DNA of 64,000 nucleotides, taken from contig JAEUGW010000041.1 of assembly GCA_016795565.1 (NCBI GenBank), forward strand, positions 36,691 through 100,690. Reading direction: 5' to 3'. The stretch is from Opitutaceae bacterium (lineage in GTDB: Bacteria; Verrucomicrobiota; Verrucomicrobiia; Opitutales; Opitutaceae). Shown piece after piece: positions 52,290-59,903 of the stretch. The position numbers and the translations under genes are program-made. The notes beneath the pieces were generated by a model that saw nothing but the letters and a program-made list of their open reading frames with translations, searched no databases and was not told the DNA's origin. Each line of letters begins with the position of its first letter. Position 1 is the stretch's first letter.

Positions 52290-53597
52290 TCACTTCAGAT
52301 CAAGGCTGCCTTGGCTGGCACCTGCCGCCTTCGCGATGACACGAGCGAGTTTCGCCGCGACCATGTCTTCGCGCTCGCGGTTGAGCATTGGTTTGTGGGT
52401 CGTCAGGTTGCTCAAGTCGTAACGCTGCAATTCCTGCATGATGGCCGCCCGTTCCGAGGCGGATCGATCACGCGTGTCGGCGATGAACTTCCGGTAACGC
52501 GCATCGAGCACACCATTGTGAAGCGGAGTGTAGCCGAGAAAGATTTCCCGAAGCCGGGTCTCGAACACCTTCTTCGTCACCGGCGCGAGCGGGGCCAGCG
52601 TCGGCCCACGAGTCGACTCCTCATAAGGCTGCGCTGCGGTGACCACGATTGGACCGGGCACGGTCGCCGGCGGAGTCGACACGATGTCAGCAGTCGGTCC
52701 ATACATGACCCGCGCGGTCGAAACGAGCCGAGATGCTGGTGCCGCATGAACGTCCTGATCGTCGAAGAAGATGTGCGGATTGAACGCCTGCAGGATCTCG
52801 GCCTTATTGATCCCACCGAGGAAAAACTCCTCATCAATCGCGACACCCCAGGCCCGCAGTGTGAGGATCACGCGTTTGACTGCGGGACCATTGCGGGCGG
52901 TGACGAGCGCCGTGCGAATCGGGCTGCTACCGTCCTGATTGCGAATAGAGCTATCCGCCTGCACTTGGGCGATCCAGCGCAGGAACGCCGCAAACGGACC
53001 GTCGGCCATCGGTTTCTGGGCGTTGGCCTTCTCGTGCTCAAAGAAAGCCTGCAGACTTTTCGTCTGCTGGTAGACTCGCTCCGATTCGTCCGAAAAAATC
53101 ACCGCGTCGCCATCGAATGCGATACGAAGCTGATTCGACTCCGCACAGAGCTGTGCGGGCGGATCGTAGATTAACCCTGCGGCCACGCGCCCGGCCAATG
53201 CCTGCCGAACATCGGCCTCGTTGCGGGACAACAGCAGTTTCACTCGGTAAGGGGGCAAGTAGCGCGCCACCGGTGTGCTACCGACAAACGCGGCTCGAGA
53301 CAGTCCCAAGCGATAGTGCTCTACCGAGTTCATTGCCCGTAGCCCTGCCTCGGGATGGTTGTGCGAGAGAATCACAACCTCAACCAACTGCTTCTTCGAC
53401 AGGGTGTTTAGCCGCAGCAAACCTTCAATCAGCGGAAATGCCGTCCCCTTCTTGAAGGGCCTATCCTCGTTGGCGATCTGGTAGTCGATAAACGCCCGCT
53501 GTCCCTGCTCTCGGAAAATACGGTCCTCCTCCCGCGCATCGAATAGCGCAGAGGACGAAATCGCGACCACGAGAACATTATCGAGATCAAAAGGCAT
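52290..53597 (-). CDS. 5'-nucleotidase (cytosolic-type, PF06189-like)
   Basis: The 435-residue product has the family start VVAISSSALFDAREEDRIF and, near residue 70, VEVVILSHNHPEAGLRAMNS. RAAFVGSTPVARYL and LLLSRNEADVRQAL follow, with the haloacid-dehalogenase-like acidic site LRIAFDGDAVIFSDESERVY (near 160). This family hydrolyses nucleoside 5'-monophosphates. The roughly 140 C-terminal residues are less typical (KKVFETRLREIFLGYTPLHN). In a defence neighbourhood, and fused by position to an ImmA/IrrE-type gene, it could deplete nucleotides on infection, but that is inference. Confidence 0.85.
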   Translation of the reverse strand: MPFDLDNVLVVAISSSALFDAREEDRIFREQGQRAFIDYQIANEDRPFKKGTAFPLIEGLLRLNTLSKKQLVEVVILSHNHPEAGLRAMNSVEHYRLGLSRAAFVGSTPVARYLPPYRVKLLLSRNEADVRQALAGRVAAGLIYDPPAQLCAESNQLRIAFDGDAVIFSDESERVYQQTKSLQAFFEHEKANAQKPMADGPFAAFLRWIAQVQADSSIRNQDGSSPIRTALVTARNGPAVKRVILTLRAWGVAIDEEFFLGGINKAEILQAFNPHIFFDDQDVHAAPASRLVSTARVMYGPTADIVSTPPATVPGPIVVTAAQPYEESTRGPTLAPLAPVTKKVFETRLREIFLGYTPLHNGVLDARYRKFIADTRDRSASERAAIMQELQRYDLSNLTTHKPMLNREREDMVAAKLARVIAKAAGASQGSLDLK

Positions 53598-53846
53598 CTG
53601 ACGTTATAATGTATGACAATTTTCGCCCCTAGCGGCAAGAAGATCCCGGGCGCATGCACTTACCCCAGAAGACATGCCACACTTCCACTGCCCGGAACAG
53701 CCGCTCTCCGTTCTGCCCGTCAAGCTGGACCGCAGCGAAGCGAGGAGGAGCTTGACGGGCGAAGACACAATCGCGGCCCAGGGCAGTGAATTGTTTCGTT
53801 TACGTCCGGCTTCCTTCGAAGCCGCGATCCGGCGACGCAAAGACGA
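53598..53846. other. Intergenic region with a strong stem-loop
   Basis: GCCCGTCAAGCT (53715-53726) and AGCTTGACGGGC (53749-53760) form a perfect 12-bp stem with a 22-nt loop. No T run follows. The region separates the end of the ubiquitin-like operon from the nucleotidase gene and must hold the latter's promoter. A 60-codon frame (53674-53856) crosses it, but its codons span the palindrome and it resembles no protein I know. I do not call it a gene. Confidence 0.5.
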
Positions 53847-54251
53847 TCAGTGGTAACCGAAATCATGAGAATCCTGCGGTCGGTGTGGACCTTCGGGGAA
53901 GAGCGGCATACTCCGGCACCACAATATGCGCCCTTTGTAGAGGACAAAATGGCTGCGACAGCCAACGGTGCGCCAGACTGACGGCAAGAGGCTGACCGTG
54001 CCGTCACGATGACGTCGCACCCGCCAAGATGGCCGGCTATCAAGGGCCAAGCTCAGTTGAATAACTGAACGGCAGCCGCAGGGGCAGCTCATCGCGGCGA
54101 GCCATTCGCACTCGTCGTCCCCAACAAGGTAGAGCTTCTTGTCAGCGAACTCCCTCGGCAGGCGTTCCACCTTCTCCCAACGGAACGCGTCCGTTTGATC
54201 TTTCGAGGTGCGGAAAAGCCGCTCCAACCAGCGAAGAAATGCCTTGGTCAT
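53847..54251 (-). CDS. DUF6527-like zinc-ribbon protein of the ubiquitin-like operon
   Basis: The 134-residue product has a Cys cluster, AAMSCPCGCRSVIQLSL (near residue 55), and later Cys residues in VWRTVGCRSHFVLYKGRILWC. Together these could bind zinc. The order Cys-rich start, a W-x-V strand, LLPSVW and CxSHF resembles DUF6527 proteins encoded with bacterial ubiquitin-like operons. It overlaps the JAB-E1 gene by 4 bp and ends the operon. The function is unknown. A substrate adaptor or a target of the conjugation system are both possible. Confidence 0.65.
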   Translation of the reverse strand: MTKAFLRWLERLFRTSKDQTDAFRWEKVERLPREFADKKLYLVGDDECEWLAAMSCPCGCRSVIQLSLALDSRPSWRVRRHRDGTVSLLPSVWRTVGCRSHFVLYKGRILWCRSMPLFPEGPHRPQDSHDFGYH

Positions 54252-55651
54252 GATAGTTCTGCGTTGTCGAGTAGCGGAGTGCAATCGCCCCTTCCCACAC
54301 GTCTGCTAAGATAGGGACATGGCTCCTCGTCTTCGATTCTGAGCCAAGCCCCGTCAGCCAACGAGAACGTTTGCAGCCGAAATTCAGAGTTGGCGTCGCG
54401 CCGGAACGGGTGGATGCGGGCCAACATCTCACTCACCGCGTGGCTTGCCGCGAATCCGTTGATGCTGATGACCGCCGGGCTATCGACGTTGACGCCCTGG
54501 ATGTATCCCTCCTTGCGCAGCGCAGCGTATTGCTCCGGCGAACGACGATGGAGGGACTCAGCCCGCACCTGTTCCGCCGTGATAACCCGCCGGCTGAGGA
54601 GACTTGAGCCATCGGGAATCAGGTAATGAACCGCCGCACATACTTGTTGGACGCCGCCGTGCCCGTCGGCCTGAAGATGGACGCCCACGTCGATATAGGG
54701 AATCGTGTAAAATGCGGCGATGCGGTTAAGGGCATCCCGCCCATCAGCCGAATCGACGCAGCCGAAGAGAAAATCGCAACCGGCCAAAGCTTGGACCACC
54801 TTACGTTGCAGAATATCCGAGTGGCAGGGAATGACCTTGGTGCCGACACCCAATCGCTGGATCGCCCGGGCAAAGACCTTCACTTTGGCACGCCGGGCGA
54901 TTGCGTCCGCCGCAGTGCTGTTCACAATCCGGTTCAGATTCTTCCGCTCGATTACGTCTGGATCGACGAGGACGAGCTCGCCGACACCAAGCCGCGCCAA
55001 CATTTCCACCACCCAGCCTCCCGTGCCTGAACAGCCCACGACGCCAACGCGCATGCGGGAAAGCATCGAGACGGTTTTGGCACCGAACGCCTGTTGGTTT
55101 CGGAGAAACGCCTCGTCGGTCGTCGGCATGGTCGTTGCCTTTTCCGTGGCCTCGTAGTCGATCACGTTGTCGCCGACAACCACCACCCGGCGGACCTGAG
55201 CGAACCGGCCATTCCCCCTCGAAATTCGAGCGAAGATTTTGCCGTCAGGCAGCATCACTGCGCTGGCGTGCCCAGTCTCGTTGGGCGCAAGGTGGGCCAG
55301 GCTACCGAGCAATGCCCGGTCCGATTGCCCATCCAATCTTGAAAACTCAGGGAGGCCTGTCGGATGGCTGTGAATCTTCAGCACGACCATCCCTTTTCGA
55401 GCCGCTTCCGCGAACAACGGAATCTGTGGTTCAATCGGCCACACGACCGTAGTGGCGTCTCGCTTTATGCAGCTATCGTCGGTCACCAGGACGATTCGAT
55501 GGATGCATAGGACGGTTCCGCGGTCGCCGCGATGCGTTCCACAGAGGGCTAGCGCAACCGATTCCTTACCGTCGCCGGGAAAGAGATGTCGCTTGAGCTG
55601 GTCGTGCTGGTTTGCGGTGAGGCGAAGAAAACTGTCGGTAGAACGAGGCAT
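54248..55651 (-). CDS. JAB deubiquitinase-E1 (ThiF) fusion of a bacterial ubiquitin-like system
   Basis: The 467-residue product joins two domains. Residues about 15-150 form a JAB/MPN+ isopeptidase with a complete metal motif, HSHP at 94-97 with Ser104 and Asp107 (H-x-H-x7-S-x2-D). Residues about 185-467 form an E1/ThiF domain with nucleotide loop RVGVVGCSGTGGWVVEM (about 201-217), ribose-binding ELVLVDPDVIERKNLNR, and FLFGCVDSADGRDALNRIA. One protein can therefore adenylate the modifier and remove or process it. It lies between the E2-like and DUF6527-like genes with 1- and 4-bp overlaps. Confidence 0.88.
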   Translation of the reverse strand: MPRSTDSFLRLTANQHDQLKRHLFPGDGKESVALALCGTHRGDRGTVLCIHRIVLVTDDSCIKRDATTVVWPIEPQIPLFAEAARKGMVVLKIHSHPTGLPEFSRLDGQSDRALLGSLAHLAPNETGHASAVMLPDGKIFARISRGNGRFAQVRRVVVVGDNVIDYEATEKATTMPTTDEAFLRNQQAFGAKTVSMLSRMRVGVVGCSGTGGWVVEMLARLGVGELVLVDPDVIERKNLNRIVNSTAADAIARRAKVKVFARAIQRLGVGTKVIPCHSDILQRKVVQALAGCDFLFGCVDSADGRDALNRIAAFYTIPYIDVGVHLQADGHGGVQQVCAAVHYLIPDGSSLLSRRVITAEQVRAESLHRRSPEQYAALRKEGYIQGVNVDSPAVISINGFAASHAVSEMLARIHPFRRDANSEFRLQTFSLADGAWLRIEDEEPCPYLSRRVGRGDCTPLLDNAELS

Positions 55652-56037
55652 TAGTTGGACGCGGCAGCCTCAAGCCACCGGTGGATTAGGACGATGTGCG
55701 TGGATACGCCGTGCACACCGGGAGCCCAAGTATAGTGCCGGGACCACCGTTGCCACTGCTTGCCGTCGATCAGTTGCTGGCACTGCGTCTGCCCGATAGG
55801 CCTGCCATCAGTCCTCGCCAAGTGCGGGAAAAAATACGCCATGTCGAGGCCCGCAGTGGGGTAGCTGGGGGGGATCTGCACCGCTACCGAGCCGGTGCGA
55901 TGGTTGAACCCTTCGCGGAAAGGCATCTCGTGGAGGAGCAACCACTGGCTGCTCCCCTCACGGATAGTCTCCCACGGGATGCCAAGGGCGTTGAGGCTTT
56001 CCTCGTCGTCTTCGGGTAGCGGAAACTCGCGCCGCAT
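55651..56037 (-). CDS. Prokaryotic E2-like conjugating protein (E2 family E-like)
   Basis: The 128-residue product starts MRREFPLPEDDEESLNALGI and contains QIPPSYPTAGLDMAYFFP and DGKQWQRWSRHYTWAPGV, the hallmarks of bacterial E2 family E proteins. It has a single Cys, Cys86 (in IGQTQCQQLIDG), which is the only candidate for thioester formation. Comparison with relatives is needed to know whether it is conserved. The gene starts 2 bp after the ubiquitin-like gene and overlaps the JAB-E1 gene by one base. Confidence 0.82.
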   Translation of the reverse strand: MRREFPLPEDDEESLNALGIPWETIREGSSQWLLLHEMPFREGFNHRTGSVAVQIPPSYPTAGLDMAYFFPHLARTDGRPIGQTQCQQLIDGKQWQRWSRHYTWAPGVHGVSTHIVLIHRWLEAAASN

Positions 56038-56039
56038 GG

Positions 56040-56372
56040 TTAGCCCTCCTGCACCTGACGGGGCAGCGTGTTGAAGCGCTCGATGCCGGGCGTCATGAAA
56101 TCCACGACATCCGCGAGGCCGATGGTCTTGATGACCCCACCGCGGAGCTTCTCCGTCAGGATGAAGTTTTCCGGCGGTGTCTTCCCGGCAAGCTTCAGGA
56201 TTTCTGCGCCAGTCATGGACGGCTGGTTCACGACATAGTATTGGTCGTCGATGCGAATGCGGTAGCGTTTAGCCTTTGGAGGCTTGCCACCCGCCTTGGC
56301 GAGCTGTTCCAGATCGACCTCCTCGATGAGGCCACCGTCGTTGCCGGGATTGGATTTATTATTGTCTGACAT
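56040..56372 (-). CDS. Ubiquitin-like modifier protein (multiubiquitin-type domain)
   Basis: The 110-residue product has a flexible, acidic N-terminus (MSDNNKSNPGNDGG). One beta-grasp domain follows, starting KRYRIRIDDQYYVVNQPSMT, then GAEILKLAGKTPPENFILTE and VVDFMTPGIERFNTL. It ends QVQEG, so a C-terminal Gly is already exposed for activation. The pattern matches the bacterial multiubiquitin family, here with a single unit. The ATG at 56372 is chosen over an upstream in-frame one at 56423. It is the first gene of the Ubl-E2-JAB/E1-DUF6527 operon and probably the protein tag itself. Confidence 0.83.
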   Translation of the reverse strand: MSDNNKSNPGNDGGLIEEVDLEQLAKAGGKPPKAKRYRIRIDDQYYVVNQPSMTGAEILKLAGKTPPENFILTEKLRGGVIKTIGLADVVDFMTPGIERFNTLPRQVQEG

Positions 56373-56426
56373 GGTGTTACCTTGGTTGAATGGTTGAGGA
56401 TCGAGGACGCTGGCGTCCTTCACCCT

Positions 56427-56486
56427 TACAACGAGACCCCGTTACACGCCTTTTCCCGCGACCCGGTGTAACGCCTTCTCGTTGTA
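56427..56486. promoter_or_regulatory. Two outward-facing copies of a regulatory element between the Ubl operon and the sigma operon
   Basis: The + strand reads GTGTAACGCCTTCTCGTTGT (56466-56485). The minus strand reads GTGTAACGGGGTCTCGTTGT from 56447 down to 56428. They differ only in three central bases, followed by A on both sides. Together they make a palindrome with 18 paired bases: 10 outer (56427-56436 with 56477-56486) and 8 inner (56440-56447 with 56466-56473), with an 18-nt centre. One copy points to each divergent operon, 55 bp before the Ubl start and 73 bp before the sigma start. It may be the sigma factor's promoter pair or an operator. Confidence 0.68.
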
Positions 56487-56558
56487 TTGGTGATGAATGG
56501 TCTATCCCTCCCCAAACTTCAGCGAGAACCACCGGGGCACGCGGCGAGCAAAGTAATC

Positions 56559-57206
56559 ATGCAAGACGAGACGGATGAATCCCTGGTCACCTACATGGGA
56601 TTTAGTGACGACGAGCCGGCGGTGGCGGAGGACGCCGCCGCAGAGCTTTATCGGCGTCATTCGAGAAAAATGACCGCGTGGTGTGCAAAAAACTTCCTCC
56701 TATACCGCCAGAACCACGAGGAGCTCGTCATGAAGACGTTCCAAAATGCCCTCCGCGCGGCGAAGGACTTCGAGCCCTTGCCCAGGGACCTCTCCGATGA
56801 CGACAAGACGAACCAGATCAAACTCTGGCTCTACCGAATCCTGAAGAACGTCTGCATCGACGCGCATCGTAGCGAAGCCACCGAACGTAAAGAGCGCAGC
56901 GGCGTCGAAGTCGAGACGGTGGCTGACACCGTCGCACTCGACCCCGTGGACTCAGAAGTCCCCGAGCCCGCGGCGCCCGGGCGTGTCGACCTCGTCCGGG
57001 ACTTCATTGCTAGCCTCCCGCCACACGACCAAGCGATTCTCTACAACACCATGCAGTATTACGACCGTCGCACCGGGCAAACCGTCATGCCGAAGGCCGT
57101 TTTGGACACCCTCTGCGATGAGCTGGGGATGACCAAGATTTCCCTCCGAACTCAACGCTCCCGTCTTCTCGAGCGGCTGAGACAGTATGTGCTCGAAAAC
57201 GAGTAG
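56559..57206 (+). CDS. ECF-like RNA polymerase sigma factor
   Basis: The 215-residue product has a sigma-2-like domain (AAELYRRHSRKMTAWCAKNF, then NHEELVMKTFQNALRAAKDF and LWLYRILKNVCIDAHRSEAT). An acidic linker and a sigma-4-like HTH follow (FIASLPPHDQAILYNTMQYY and CDELGMTKISLRTQRSRLLE). It is a little longer than average ECF factors. The ATG at 56559 is preferred, since an upstream start at 56487 would lie at the palindrome. It heads an operon with a small protein and an ImmA/IrrE peptidase, divergent from the ubiquitin-like operon. It is likely to control both. Confidence 0.78.
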   Translation: MQDETDESLVTYMGFSDDEPAVAEDAAAELYRRHSRKMTAWCAKNFLLYRQNHEELVMKTFQNALRAAKDFEPLPRDLSDDDKTNQIKLWLYRILKNVCIDAHRSEATERKERSGVEVETVADTVALDPVDSEVPEPAAPGRVDLVRDFIASLPPHDQAILYNTMQYYDRRTGQTVMPKAVLDTLCDELGMTKISLRTQRSRLLERLRQYVLENE

Positions 57207-57247
57207 TTCCCCGACCGCACAATGCCCCCGTCAACACCCGAGGAAAT

Positions 57248-57607
57248 ATGAATAAGCCGAATTCCAAGAAAGCGACTCTTGCCGGCACCAAGCGCGCCCT
57301 TCACGACATGATGCAGCAGGACGGACTCACGTTCCCCACCACGCCAGACGATGTGGAGCGAATTGAAGCTGAAACTGACGATTCGCGGCTACCCACGCCC
57401 GACGTAAATGCCTTCCGGCAGTTTTTGCACGGTGCTCCGGCCGCGCAGCCGACCGCCGCGTCCAAAATCCTGCCCTTTGCGAACGCCGCTCTTGCAGACG
57501 ACCTGGCTCTAGCCGCCCGAAATGGCGGCGAGATCGATCCCGAAATCCGCAAGCGCATGGATGAACATCGCGCCGCGGCCGAAGCCAAAGCGAAGAAAAA
57601 GAAGTAA
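57248..57607 (+). CDS. Small protein between sigma factor and ImmA/IrrE peptidase
   Basis: The 119-residue product has a helical N-terminus (KATLAGTKRALHDMMQQDGL). An acidic central part (DDVERIEAETDDS), an Ala/Pro-rich section and a Lys-rich C-terminus follow. No domain is recognised. Its stop overlaps the peptidase ATG by one base (TAATG) and it starts 41 bp after the sigma gene. ImmA-type peptidases commonly cleave the product of the gene next to them, so this protein is a candidate substrate, antitoxin or anti-sigma factor. That is inference from gene order only. Confidence 0.55.
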   Translation: MNKPNSKKATLAGTKRALHDMMQQDGLTFPTTPDDVERIEAETDDSRLPTPDVNAFRQFLHGAPAAQPTAASKILPFANAALADDLALAARNGGEIDPEIRKRMDEHRAAAEAKAKKKK

Positions 57608-58452
57608 TGGCCTACACGCAGTTGAGTGTAACACGGCGTTGTTGGATCGCCGACCTGGCCGAGGCCGCCGCCACGGAAGCAGGTGGCGTGATCCCGGTGC
57701 AACCGCTGCCCCTGCTCGACAGTCACGAGATCACATTTTCGCCCGGCGACTTTGGCAACGCCTTCGATGGCGTTCTCGAACATCGGAGCGGCCGGTTCCA
57801 CATCTACTGCAACATCCGGGACACGGATTATCCCGGCTCGACTCGCGCACGGTTCACGGTCGGGCACGAACTTGGCCATTACTTCATCGACGAGCACCGC
57901 AACGCTCTGGCCTCTGGCAGGGTGCCGTCGCATCCATCGTTCATCGACAAAAGCGGCAACTCGGTGATCGAGACCGAAGCGAACACGTTCTCGTCGTATT
58001 TCCTGATGCCGCAGCAGGATTTTCGTCGCGCGGTGGCGAAGGAAAAACCCGGCCTGAAAGCCATCATCAATCTGAGCAGCACATTTAGCGTGTCGGCCCA
58101 GGCCACTGCCATCCGGTATGTCGAGGAATGCCCCGTGCCTTGCGCAGCCATGATGTTTCGGCCCGGCAAGCGCCCCTGGGCCGCGATTTGTCCCACACTA
58201 CGCAAGCTCGGTTACGATTATGCCAACGCTCCGGAGGTAACTGCCCTACCGAACGGATTCGCTTCGAAGGTCGCTCATGCTGATCCTGCGGAATCTGGTC
58301 TCGGCGCCATCGTCGAGGCGCCGTCCACGGCGAGCTTCTGGTTCGCGAATGTCGCAGCTTCGTCGCCACGGAATTGCGTGATTACAGAGCAAGCGGTTCG
58401 CTTGGGAACTCACGGCATCCTGACGCTACTATTATTTCCTCGGGGACTGTGA
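57607..58452 (+). CDS. ImmA/IrrE-family zinc metallopeptidase
   Basis: The 281-residue product has the signature FTVGHELGHYFIDEHRNAL (HExxH near residue 89) and the following E-x-E-A-N-x-F in VIETEANTFSSYFLMPQQDF (near 120-140). These are defining features of ImmA/IrrE peptidases. The remaining 140 residues are of mixed type and may sense a ligand. Characterised members cleave a repressor or antitoxin (ImmR, DdrO) to switch on mobile-element transfer or stress response. Coupling to the 119-residue gene and the sigma gene suggests a switch for the ubiquitin-like operon. Confidence 0.85.
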   Translation: MAYTQLSVTRRCWIADLAEAAATEAGGVIPVQPLPLLDSHEITFSPGDFGNAFDGVLEHRSGRFHIYCNIRDTDYPGSTRARFTVGHELGHYFIDEHRNALASGRVPSHPSFIDKSGNSVIETEANTFSSYFLMPQQDFRRAVAKEKPGLKAIINLSSTFSVSAQATAIRYVEECPVPCAAMMFRPGKRPWAAICPTLRKLGYDYANAPEVTALPNGFASKVAHADPAESGLGAIVEAPSTASFWFANVAASSPRNCVITEQAVRLGTHGILTLLLFPRGL

Positions 58453-58698
58453 CCTTTGAGGAACCACTGGCGTAATTCTCGCCCGGGCGAAGATCCAAAT
58501 GGCGCCTTCCATGCTTCCCGAATAAACCCTGTCCTGGCTCCGTTTTTCCAGCGCCTTCGCGCTCGCGGGAAGCCGTAAAGGTTCGTGCTGTTCGCGGTGA
58601 TGCGGAAACTGCTCGTGCACCTGAACGCGGTGGTGGCGGCACAAGACCGCGCGGAGCCGCTGCCCCTCGAAAGAACAGGCCAGAACCAGCTCGCCTAA
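58453..58698 (+). pseudogene. Remnant of an IS110-family transposase (C-terminal part)
   Basis: Reading frames on the + strand give the ordered pieces LARAKIQMA, then HASRINPVLAPFFQRLRARG, then KP, a TAA at 58576-58578, and RFVLFAVMRKLLVHLNAVV to a stop at 58696-58698. This is the conserved end of IS110-type transposases (N-P-V-x-x-F-x-x-R-L-x-x-x-G-K-P followed by M-R-K-L-L). The first two pieces are in different frames, so at least one indel and one stop have accumulated. It starts directly behind the ImmA/IrrE gene. No intact IS end was found. Confidence 0.7.
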
Positions 58699-58701
58699 TC
58701 C

Positions 58702-59433
58702 CTACAGGACCCGCGGTAGCCGTTTCTCCAGAAACGCGGCCAGCTTCGGCAACTTCTGATCTCCGAGGCCGGCGAACAAGCCTGCCGGATCGATCTTCAA
58801 GGTCTCCAGCACCTTCTTGGCCTTCGCGGTGGTGACCACCCCCAGCAAGCGCTCAAGGTAGTCGATCAATTGGCGCTCCGGCATTCCACCCGCAACGGCG
58901 GCTCGCTGCAAATCCCGCAAGTAGGCCGGCAGTAGCTGCGCGAGAATCAACACATGCCGAGCATCCTGACGACCGGACTGCGCAAGGTCCGCTACGTTGG
59001 CGATCTTCGCCTGGAGGAGCGCGATCGGGCTGGGCACCTGCACCTGGACGTCGCCCAACGCGACCGTGTAGACCGGCTCCCGCAGTTCCTCGTTGGAAAC
59101 GCCATGCACGTAGCGCAGCACCTCGATCAGGAGCGGCAACCCCTGGGAGTCCTTGGCAATCACCACCCCCACCTCATTGGACGGGGGCTTGACCGGAAAA
59201 AACTGTGGCTTCGCGCCGGCAATCTGGCCCAGCGCCGTCAACGTTTCGCGGTCACCGAGCACGTCGACATCGCGGGACACGAACGGCGCCAGCTCCGCGG
59301 TATGCGAGTGGTAATACAACGCCCAGAGATTGACCGCCTGACCTCCGACCAAAAGCACTGGTTCCTTGGTCGCCAGCAATCCGGCGAAGTCCTCCGGCGG
59401 CCTCGGTTCGGCGTCAGACGGCAGCGGAGGCAT
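58702..59433 (-). CDS. Nucleotidyltransferase-like protein, toxin-antitoxin-like
   Basis: The 243-residue product has an N-terminal nucleotidyltransferase-type pattern (PVLLVGGQAVNLWALYYHSH, then FVSRDVDVLG with the D-x-D acidic pair). A helical rest follows. It resembles AbiEii-like and related NTases of type IV toxin-antitoxin systems, although the helix 1 G-G-x(9)-D-x-D spacing is loose. It overlaps the upstream 131-residue gene by 20 bp, as in a two-gene module. Confidence 0.62.
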   Translation of the reverse strand: MPPLPSDAEPRPPEDFAGLLATKEPVLLVGGQAVNLWALYYHSHTAELAPFVSRDVDVLGDRETLTALGQIAGAKPQFFPVKPPSNEVGVVIAKDSQGLPLLIEVLRYVHGVSNEELREPVYTVALGDVQVQVPSPIALLQAKIANVADLAQSGRQDARHVLILAQLLPAYLRDLQRAAVAGGMPERQLIDYLERLLGVVTTAKAKKVLETLKIDPAGLFAGLGDQKLPKLAAFLEKRLPRVL

Positions 59434-59809
59434 GGGCGGAGTGGAAACTGATCATCCGAACAGGACGGGACGCCGGCGCGACGGAATTGCGCTGCTGGAT
59501 GGCTTGGGGACTGACGAGCGCCAGATCGAGCAGCACTTGATCGAATTCGCGTTGCGCACGCTTGAAGCGCGCCACCTGCGCGGGGGACTTGAAGCGAGCC
59601 GGCATCTTCGGTGCCTTGGTGAGCACCAACTCGAGCAGCCGCAGATCCGGTGCCGAGGCTTTTTCCCGCACCAACTGCCGGGCCGCACGGCGCAGCAAGG
59701 CCATGACGGTGGTATCTTCCCGACGCGCAATCTCCGTCAAAGCCGTCAACACGGCTTCGTGCTCGGCCAGGCTCTGGCGGCGCTTGGACTTGGAGAGTTG
59801 GTTGGGCAT
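59414..59809 (-). CDS. Partner gene of the nucleotidyltransferase, probable DNA- or toxin-binding protein
   Basis: The 131-residue product is basic and helical (SLAEHEAVLTALTEIARRED, then TTVMALLRRAARQLVREKA). It has no membrane segment or Cys. The ATG at 59809 precedes the first helix. Its overlap with the nucleotidyltransferase gene suggests a two-gene unit in which this product regulates or neutralises the other, but no family is recognised. Confidence 0.5.
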   Translation of the reverse strand: MPNQLSKSKRRQSLAEHEAVLTALTEIARREDTTVMALLRRAARQLVREKASAPDLRLLELVLTKAPKMPARFKSPAQVARFKRAQREFDQVLLDLALVSPQAIQQRNSVAPASRPVRMISFHSAHASAAV

Positions 59810-59903
59810 GGTAAAAGGTTGAATCAACCTTAGCGCAAAACCGGCCCATGACAAGCTTGCTCTGTTTGTCTGCCAGTGCGGCACTGGCACGTTCGCCGGC
59901 AGA

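Noticed and set aside
53674..53856. A 60-codon + strand frame between the DUF6527-like and nucleotidase genes
   Set aside because: It spans a perfect 12-bp palindrome, overlaps the end of the DUF6527-like gene and resembles no known protein. The hairpin is the more convincing feature.
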